Source of the DNA: Leucothrix mucor
Lineage (GTDB): Bacteria; Pseudomonadota; Gammaproteobacteria; Thiotrichales; Thiotrichaceae
Length of the DNA stretch: 11,395 nt
Direction: 5' to 3'
NCBI GenBank assembly: GCA_011322515.1
Contig: DRMS01000275.1
Coordinates: forward strand, 1-11,395
Under the pieces are notes generated by a model. That model did not search any database. It worked only from the letters and a program-made list of their open reading frames with translations, and was not told the origin of the DNA. The position numbers were made by a program, and so were the translations under genes. Of the stretch, positions 6,491 through 11,395 are shown piece after piece. Within the stretch, counting starts at the first letter, position 1; every line of letters starts with the position of its first letter.

Positions 6491-9400
6491 CTAACCTGCT
6501 TGATGCAATAACTCCTCAGCTTCTTTCTTCTGATCATCATTACCTTCCATCATCACTTCTTCAAGCGTATTTCTTGCGCCTTCTACATCCCCCATATCAA
6601 GATATGCGCGTGCTAAATCTAACTTAGTACTAACCTGAGTCTCTTTAAGATCATCATCATTATCTAAATCCATAAAGGACAAATCATCATCAAGATCTCC
6701 TAAGAGGTTATCTGCATCTTGCTTCTCGTCCTTAGTTGACGTATATGGGCTACTTGTTGGAAGAATTTTATTAAGATCATCATCATTATTGAGTTCTAAA
6801 TTTAAATTAGAAACATCATGCTTATTTTCATCTAGTGATAAATCATCGCCCAAATCGGTTAAATCAAGATCGAGTAAATCTTCAAATTCAGAACCAAGCG
6901 CTGTTTCTTGTTCTTCTATCTCAGATCCTACTGGCATATCAGAACCATTTGTTTCAACATCATCTAGCAAATCATTTAAAGAAGCGTCATCCAACTTATC
7001 AGAAGATGCCTCCGTTACTTCAGATAATGCATCCTTACCATCGCCCTCACCAAGAATGTCATCCAAATCAAAATCATCAGTATTAAAATCGTCTTTACTT
7101 GATGAATCTAAATCAGATGACTCAAAGTTCATATCATCAATATCAAAACCTAGATCAGTTTGCTCTAAATCATCTGCTTGAGAGACATTAGTTAAATCAA
7201 GATCGTCAACACCATTAACATCAAGATCATTTAATAAATCATCTGCGTTATCCTGATTATCTGTAGTATCAGAATCAGAATCAGCATCAGTGGCAAATGC
7301 TTTGCCTGCCGTTACTGCTACTCCTCCTGCCACAGCCGCGGCGGCCATACCTGCTAAGTTTGAACCTTTAGAAGCACTAGTAAACAAATCACTTTCAGAC
7401 TTTATTTCTTGCGCCCATTTAGTGACTTTAGTCCATAATTTATCTTTATTACCTTCCGCGTCATCAGCAAGTTTTGAGAAAATTTCTGCTTGTTTATCAA
7501 AAGCTTTAACATTAGATGAGGCTTGGTAACTCTCTAGTAATTTAGCATGATAATGTAAATTATTAGGCTGTTTTTCAATGGCTTTCCTAAGCTCAACTTC
7601 AGCCTGATCATGTAAACCATAAACGATATAAACATCTGCTTCTTGCAAAATATCATCATCAGCATCAATCGTTGAGACTGCATTTTGTTTTTTCTTATTT
7701 TCTTCCGCAGGCTCAATGCTATCTCCAAAGTCAAGGTCATCAAAATCACCTTCAAGACCTGCGAATGCATCATCTGAGTCTGTTTTTTTCTCTACCTTGG
7801 AAGATTTATCTTTAGAATTCGACCCTGGTGCAAACTCAGGATCATCAAAATCTATAGCGCTATACTCTTCTGAATCTCCAGCACTTCCTTTACGTCGCAT
7901 TAGAAGCCACCCTAATAGCAACGCAAGTAGAGAGCCCCCACCAAGCCCCATAACTAGGGGCGAGCTTAATAAATCAAGCACACCACCTTCATCTTCAGTA
8001 GTATTAGTTCCTGTCTTAGTATTTTGTGAAGAGCCTGCCACAGTCTCATCACCCTGTCCTTTTGGCTCTTCTGTGGCTTGCACTGGTGTCTCGCTTGGAG
8101 TACGTTCAGGCTCTTTCTCAAAGGTGGAAGGCATCTCTGTATTGCCATTCACTACAGCCAATTGCTGGGACTTGTCCGTTGTTGCGGGATCTTTTGGCGC
8201 TTGCGTTGCGTTGTCAACCGACTTTCCACTACGAATAATAGTACCTTCGCCTTCGGTGACTGAGTTTGTAACTTGCTGACTAATATCAGAGCCTTCATTG
8301 GTAGTATTTGCTGTAGCGGGTACACCTAATTTTGCCTGTAGCTCTGCTAACTGCTCATTCTTCAGCGTAATTAAGCGATTTTTCTTACGCAATAATGATT
8401 CTAGCTCTGAAACTCGTGATTTTAGTTCTACATTTGCATTTGCCTTTGCGGCTAAAGACTCTTTAGCCTGTATTAGTTCACGTTCTAACTGCCCAACCTT
8501 GGCTGAGCCAGTCGCGGATAAATTATTGCCTGCAACAGATGACGAGTTTCCAACTACTTCGATACGCGCCTGATTGTTCTTTGGCGTTGAAGATGTAGTT
8601 TGCACACCTTTTTTAGCATTACCATTAGAGGAGGTCACTTGTTTTTGGGGAACTGTATTTTTAGCCAACTTAGAACGGTATTTACGCCATTGTCGAGACT
8701 GGCTATAAATCGCTGATTTCGCTTTTTTGTAACTTAAACTACGCGCATCCCTTATTGAAGGACGATTCAAAAGCGCTCCCGCTTTCAGATTATTTATATT
8801 TCTTTTTCTAAAGGCGGTAGGGTTGGCGCGGAAAAGAGCCATCATCATTTGCTCATCACGCACACCTCTGCGACGTAACTTTTTGGCAACTTTTGACAAA
8901 GTATCACCTCTAACAACGCGATACTTGCTGGTGCGATTACTTCTACTTGGTGTACGTCGTGCGGGGGCTGGTGTATTTCTTCGTGTAGCAATAACCTGCT
9001 TTTTAGGTGTAGCAGTAGCAGGACGTGGTTGAGCGGCTACCTGCTGAGGTTGAACGGGCGCAATGACTCGCTTTGGAGGCTTGCGACGCTGAGGCTCTGG
9101 TCTAACACCTACCGTATTATTAGCAACAGCGGTCTCGCCTTGAACTAATACGGGTGGGTCTAATAAAACCGTGTATTCTTTTAATAATTGTCCCTTTGGC
9201 CAACTAACTTCAATTAAAAAGTTCAAAAAAGGTTGGTTAATGGGTTGGCTAGAGCTAACGATAATGACAGGTTTGCCATTCTCAGTGGTTGGCGTGAAAT
9301 TGATTGTATTTAGATAATCAGGTCGTTCAATTCCAACGCGGCTGAAAACCTCAGGAGAGGCAACCCGAACTCGTAAACGCTTGGTATCTGCCGCACTCGT

Positions 9401-9559
9401 TGAGAGCAAAGTGATTTTTGCGCGGAACGGCTGATTTAGATGAGAGCTAGACTCTATTTCCCCTAACCCCAATGCATATGTTGCAGACGAGTAAGAAAAA
9501 GCTAGACAAACAGCTAAACTCAAGGCTTTTTTATTCACGTATTTTCCCCTTAATAGCAT
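6491..9559 (-). CDS. fimV: FimV-family polar hub / type IV pilus assembly protein
   Basis: This is a large inner-membrane scaffold. In relatives FimV binds peptidoglycan, helps assemble type IV pili and secretins, and recruits proteins to the pole. Domains of the 1022 residues: signal peptide ~1–29 (cleavage after ATYA); conserved FimV N-domain ~30–135 starting LGLGEIE; basic Pro/Arg-rich linker ~152–212; LysM ~213–268 (YRVVRGDTLSKVA); coiled coil ~354–411; Ser/Thr/Glu-rich linker; one membrane helix ~534–554 followed by RRK; a TPR-like block ~640–700; a hydrophobic Ala/Gly stretch ~734–755; a long Asp/Leu-rich acidic tail; and the conserved C-terminal FimV motif ~977–1020 (KLDLARAYLDMGD). 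ATG 9559 has GGAGGA 9 nt upstream. An in-frame GTG at 9538 has AAGGGG ~7 nt upstream and yields a cleaner signal peptide, so either may be used. asd lies upstream and truA downstream, matching known synteny. Confidence 0.93.
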   Translation of the reverse strand: MLLRGKYVNKKALSLAVCLAFSYSSATYALGLGEIESSSHLNQPFRAKITLLSTSAADTKRLRVRVASPEVFSRVGIERPDYLNTINFTPTTENGKPVIIVSSSQPINQPFLNFLIEVSWPKGQLLKEYTVLLDPPVLVQGETAVANNTVGVRPEPQRRKPPKRVIAPVQPQQVAAQPRPATATPKKQVIATRRNTPAPARRTPSRSNRTSKYRVVRGDTLSKVAKKLRRRGVRDEQMMMALFRANPTAFRKRNINNLKAGALLNRPSIRDARSLSYKKAKSAIYSQSRQWRKYRSKLAKNTVPQKQVTSSNGNAKKGVQTTSSTPKNNQARIEVVGNSSSVAGNNLSATGSAKVGQLERELIQAKESLAAKANANVELKSRVSELESLLRKKNRLITLKNEQLAELQAKLGVPATANTTNEGSDISQQVTNSVTEGEGTIIRSGKSVDNATQAPKDPATTDKSQQLAVVNGNTEMPSTFEKEPERTPSETPVQATEEPKGQGDETVAGSSQNTKTGTNTTEDEGGVLDLLSSPLVMGLGGGSLLALLLGWLLMRRKGSAGDSEEYSAIDFDDPEFAPGSNSKDKSSKVEKKTDSDDAFAGLEGDFDDLDFGDSIEPAEENKKKQNAVSTIDADDDILQEADVYIVYGLHDQAEVELRKAIEKQPNNLHYHAKLLESYQASSNVKAFDKQAEIFSKLADDAEGNKDKLWTKVTKWAQEIKSESDLFTSASKGSNLAGMAAAAVAGGVAVTAGKAFATDADSDSDTTDNQDNADDLLNDLDVNGVDDLDLTNVSQADDLEQTDLGFDIDDMNFESSDLDSSSKDDFNTDDFDLDDILGEGDGKDALSEVTEASSDKLDDASLNDLLDDVETNGSDMPVGSEIEEQETALGSEFEDLLDLDLTDLGDDLSLDENKHDVSNLNLELNNDDDLNKILPTSSPYTSTKDEKQDADNLLGDLDDDLSFMDLDNDDDLKETQVSTKLDLARAYLDMGDVEGARNTLEEVMMEGNDDQKKEAEELLHQAG

Positions 9560-9589
9560 ACCGTTGAATCCTCCAGCAAAAACAAAAAT

Positions 9590-9609
9590 AACGACAACTT
9601 ATTGTCGTT
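9590..9609 (-). terminator. Hairpin with T-tract in the fimV leader (attenuator or terminator)
   Basis: AACGACAA (9590–9597) pairs perfectly with TTGTCGTT (9602–9609) around a 4-nt loop. On the minus strand the stem is followed by ATTTTTGTTTTTG, like an intrinsic terminator. It sits only 14 nt before the GGAGGA of fimV. It could end asd transcripts or limit fimV transcription; the 8-bp stem has only three G–C pairs. Confidence 0.5.
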
Positions 9610-9637
9610 TAAGAAAGATGATTAACGATGATTTATT

Positions 9638-9666
9638 ATTATAATATTTGCAAAAACACACTAAAA
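9638..9666 (-). promoter_or_regulatory. Candidate promoter for fimV
   Basis: A perfect -10 hexamer TATAAT occurs on the minus strand at 9638–9643. The -35 position 17 bp away (9661–9666) reads only TTTTAG. Transcription would start near 9631, placing the hairpin at 9590–9609 inside the leader. The region is very AT-rich, so a chance match is possible. Confidence 0.3.
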
Positions 9667-9690
9667 ACTGTCCCTATACTTTAGGTGCAT

Positions 9691-9704
9691 GAAGGATATC
9701 CTTC
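9691..9704. promoter_or_regulatory. Perfect 14-bp palindrome upstream of fimV
   Basis: GAAGGATATCCTTC is fully self-complementary with no spacer. It lies ~25 bp upstream of the proposed fimV -35, a position suited to binding of a dimeric regulator. No known operator is recognised. Confidence 0.3.
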
Positions 9705-9764
9705 CAGAATATTGCAATTTATATCAAATATGCCATGAATCGTGACTGAATAATACAAACTAAC

Positions 9765-9804
9765 TGTCACAACCCGACTAATTTTGTCACTTTATGACAA
9801 AATT
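9765..9804. promoter_or_regulatory. TGTCAC motif cluster with 10-bp inverted repeat
   Basis: AATTTTGTCA (9780–9789) and TGACAAAATT (9795–9804) form perfect 10-bp arms around CTTTA. TGTCAC occurs at 9765–9770 and again at 9785–9790, exactly 20 bp apart, and the inverse GTGAC is at 9742–9746. This fits an operator for a dimeric regulator. It could instead be a terminator for asd, but no T-run follows on the minus strand. Confidence 0.4.
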
Positions 9805-9881
9805 GGCAGAATTTAGGAAGAAATAAAGCTTCTTTCTGAATAATTAAGCCACTACAACCTTAAAAATATGCATGTGAATGT

Positions 9882-9915
9882 GAATTTAAGAAATTCCAAG
9901 TAACCACGTCACTTG
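9882..9915 (-). terminator. Two small inverted repeats just after asd
   Basis: The first is CAAGTAA (9897–9903) with TCACTTG (9909–9915), one G·T pair, 5-nt loop, starting 18 nt beyond the asd stop. The second is GAATTT (9882–9887) with AAATTC (9891–9896). Together they may shape the 3' end of the asd mRNA. Neither is followed by a good T-run. Confidence 0.25.
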
Positions 9916-9932
9916 AAACTTCCTTATCTAGG

Positions 9933-10952
9933 TTATAGATATTCCTGAATCAATAACTCTGCAATCTGGATACTGTTTAGTGCCGCACCTTTGCGAACAT
10001 TATCTGCGACAACCCACATATTCAACCCATTGTGATAAGAAATATCTTCACGAAGTCTTCCCACATAGACAGGATCTGTATTGACACCGTCAGTCACCGC
10101 TGTTGGATAGCCACCATCTTTACGTTCATCAATCACAACAACGCCTGAAGCCGCGTTTAGAAGCTCTTTAGCATAATCAACTGAGATTTTTTCTCTTGTC
10201 TCTATATGCACTGCCTCAGAGTGACCATAGAAAACTGGAACACGAACTGCGGTAGGATTAACAAGAATATCATCATCTTCAAATATCTTGCGGGTCTCCC
10301 AAACCATCTTCATCTCTTCTTTAGTATAACCATTATCTAAGAACACATCAATCTGCGGTAACACATTGAATGCTATCTGCTTTGGGTAGACATTGGTTTT
10401 TACATCTTTCATGCCTAATAAAGCAGCAGTTTGTGATGCTAATTCCTCAATGGCGGGAGTTCCTGATCCTGAAACAGCCTGATAGGTAGCTACATTAATC
10501 CGCGTTATTTTGACGGCATCATGGATGGGTTTTAAAGCCACTAGCATCTGAATGGTAGAACAATTCGGATTAGCGATAATTCCACGGTTAGTATAATCAG
10601 CAACCGCATGTGGATTCACCTCAGGCACAACAAGCGGAATATCATCTTCGTAACGAAATTCAGACGTATTATCGATAACCACACAGCCTGCTTTTGCAGC
10701 AATGGGTGCGTAGACCTTAGAAATAGCACCACCTGGTGAAAATAAACCAATCTGTACTTTAGAAAAATCAAATTCAGCCAGATCTTCAACGACCAATGTT
10801 TTATCACCAAACGAAACTCGCTTTCCTGCCGAGCGCTCACTTGCTAGTGCATACACTGTTCCTACAGGAAAATCACGTTCTGCCAATATTGACAGCATTA
10901 CTTCACCTACTGCGCCTGTTGCTCCAACAACCGCTACATCATATGTTTTCAT
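9933..10952 (-). CDS. asd: Aspartate-semialdehyde dehydrogenase
   Basis: This enzyme makes L-aspartate-4-semialdehyde by NADPH-dependent reduction of aspartyl phosphate. The product feeds lysine/diaminopimelate, threonine and methionine synthesis. The 339-residue length suits the branch found in Pseudomonas and Gram-positives rather than the longer enterobacterial enzyme. Visible motifs are the nucleotide-binding GATGAVG at 10–16, SPGGAISK around 72–79, catalytic Cys131 in NPNCSTIQM, AVSGSGTPA at 159–167, and the catalytic-region His244 in VRVPVFYGHSEAV. It starts 15 nt after the leuB stop with AGAAAGG ~10 nt upstream of the ATG, so leuB and asd are almost certainly co-transcribed. fimV follows after a long gap with its own likely signals. 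Confidence 0.96.
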   Translation of the reverse strand: MKTYDVAVVGATGAVGEVMLSILAERDFPVGTVYALASERSAGKRVSFGDKTLVVEDLAEFDFSKVQIGLFSPGGAISKVYAPIAAKAGCVVIDNTSEFRYEDDIPLVVPEVNPHAVADYTNRGIIANPNCSTIQMLVALKPIHDAVKITRINVATYQAVSGSGTPAIEELASQTAALLGMKDVKTNVYPKQIAFNVLPQIDVFLDNGYTKEEMKMVWETRKIFEDDDILVNPTAVRVPVFYGHSEAVHIETREKISVDYAKELLNAASGVVVIDERKDGGYPTAVTDGVNTDPVYVGRLREDISYHNGLNMWVVADNVRKGAALNSIQIAELLIQEYL

Positions 10953-10967
10953 TTTATTTAAACCTTT

Positions 10968-11395
10968 CTAATCTTTAAGCGCTGCTATAACCGCATCGCC
11001 CATTGCATCTGTACCCACTAACTGCATACCATCAACAAAAATATCTAACGTACGGTAGCCTTGAGCTAGTACTTTATCAACCGCCGCATCAATTTTATCC
11101 GCGAGTTCTGCATGATCCAGAGAATAACGTAGCATCATGCTAACAGACATAATCGTTGCTAATGGATTCGCTACATTCTGCCCTGCAATATCAGGTGCAG
11201 AGCCATGAATGGGTTCATACATGCCCATACCATTTGCGTTTAATGATGCGGATGGCAACATGCCAATTGAACCTGTCAACATCGCCGCTGCATCTGATAA
11301 AATATCACCAAACAGATTGCCTGTAACCATCACGTCAAACTGTTTGGGTTCTTTTACTAATTGCATTGCCGCGTTATCAACATACAGATGGCTTA
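10968..11395 (-). CDS. leuB: 3-isopropylmalate dehydrogenase (partial, N-terminus off the right edge)
   Basis: LeuB catalyses the NAD+-dependent oxidative decarboxylation of 3-isopropylmalate in leucine synthesis. Only the last ~142 residues are present; the frame is open through the right edge ([12 protein letters not shown]…). Diagnostic features are [20 protein letters not shown], which carries the metal-binding Asp residues of the family, and [19 protein letters not shown], the nucleotide-binding loop conserved in isopropylmalate and isocitrate dehydrogenases. The context (asd 15 nt downstream) and the [15 protein letters not shown] stretch favour LeuB over isocitrate or tartrate dehydrogenase. 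The Met at 11366 is internal, not the start. Confidence 0.95.
   Translation of the reverse strand, partial: SHLYVDNAAMQLVKEPKQFDVMVTGNLFGDILSDAAAMLTGSIGMLPSASLNANGMGMYEPIHGSAPDIAGQNVANPLATIMSVSMMLRYSLDHAELADKIDAAVDKVLAQGYRTLDIFVDGMQLVGTDAMGDAVIAALKD

Larger units (their letters stand above)
9560..9932. other. Intergenic region asd–fimV with several inverted repeats
   Basis: This 373-bp gap has no credible gene on either strand. It carries the fimV leader and probably its promoter, plus an unusual density of short inverted repeats at 9590–9609, 9691–9704, 9780–9804, 9882–9896 and 9897–9915. It probably combines the end of the leuB–asd transcript with fimV control. Confidence 0.6.

Noticed and set aside
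6789..7181. Serine-rich plus-strand frame of 130 codons
   Set aside because: It mirrors the Asp/Leu-rich acidic tail of fimV (GAT/ATC codons). It shows no protein-like domain.
7716..8279. Open frame of 187 codons on the plus strand
   Set aside because: It lies wholly antisense to fimV. It is Ser/Pro-rich only because the opposite strand codes Asp/Glu/Ser/Thr-rich linkers. It has no family motifs.

Overview
The window is AT-rich chromosomal DNA from a bacterium, most likely a gammaproteobacterium. Two things point that way. The order leuB–asd–fimV–truA is a familiar gammaproteobacterial arrangement, known for example from Pseudomonas. The cytochrome bc1 genes run petA–petB–petC with a PVWY quinol-site motif typical of beta/gammaproteobacteria. 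The low G+C and loosely packed intergenic DNA would suit a sulfur-oxidiser-like lineage such as Thiotrichales, but that is inference only. No complete mobile element, tRNA, rRNA or CRISPR array is visible.

Layout. Positions 1–2893 (minus strand) hold a tightly coupled respiratory operon: Rieske protein (petA), cytochrome b (petB) and the first ~303 residues of cytochrome c1 (petC, running off the left edge). Stop and start codons overlap at both junctions. Positions 2894–3896 are mostly non-coding and contain two decayed-looking small genes on the minus strand. One is a DUF6122-like membrane protein whose start codon seems lost; the other is a short frameshifted ORF behind an excellent Shine–Dalgarno. 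pabB (aminodeoxychorismate synthase component I, 3897–5303) is the only plus-strand gene. It converges on truA across 211 bp containing an imperfect hairpin repeat.

From 5515 to the right edge everything is on the minus strand: leuB (partial), asd, a 373-bp regulatory-looking gap, fimV, a strong terminator hairpin, then truA. leuB and asd supply leucine and the aspartate-family amino acids plus diaminopimelate. FimV is a large inner-membrane, peptidoglycan-binding scaffold for polar type IV pili. TruA modifies tRNA anticodon arms.

The most unusual observations are in the bc1 operon. Cytochrome c1 carries an extra ~90–100-residue segment built from three diverged ~28-residue repeats, placed between the heme-methionine region and the point where the family usually continues toward its membrane anchor. 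Cytochrome b is ~60 residues longer than usual because its C-terminal end carries about two extra membrane helices. Other points of interest are the start-loss DUF6122 gene, the hairpin repeat after pabB, a hairpin with T-tract in the fimV leader, and a cluster of TGTCAC motifs upstream of fimV.
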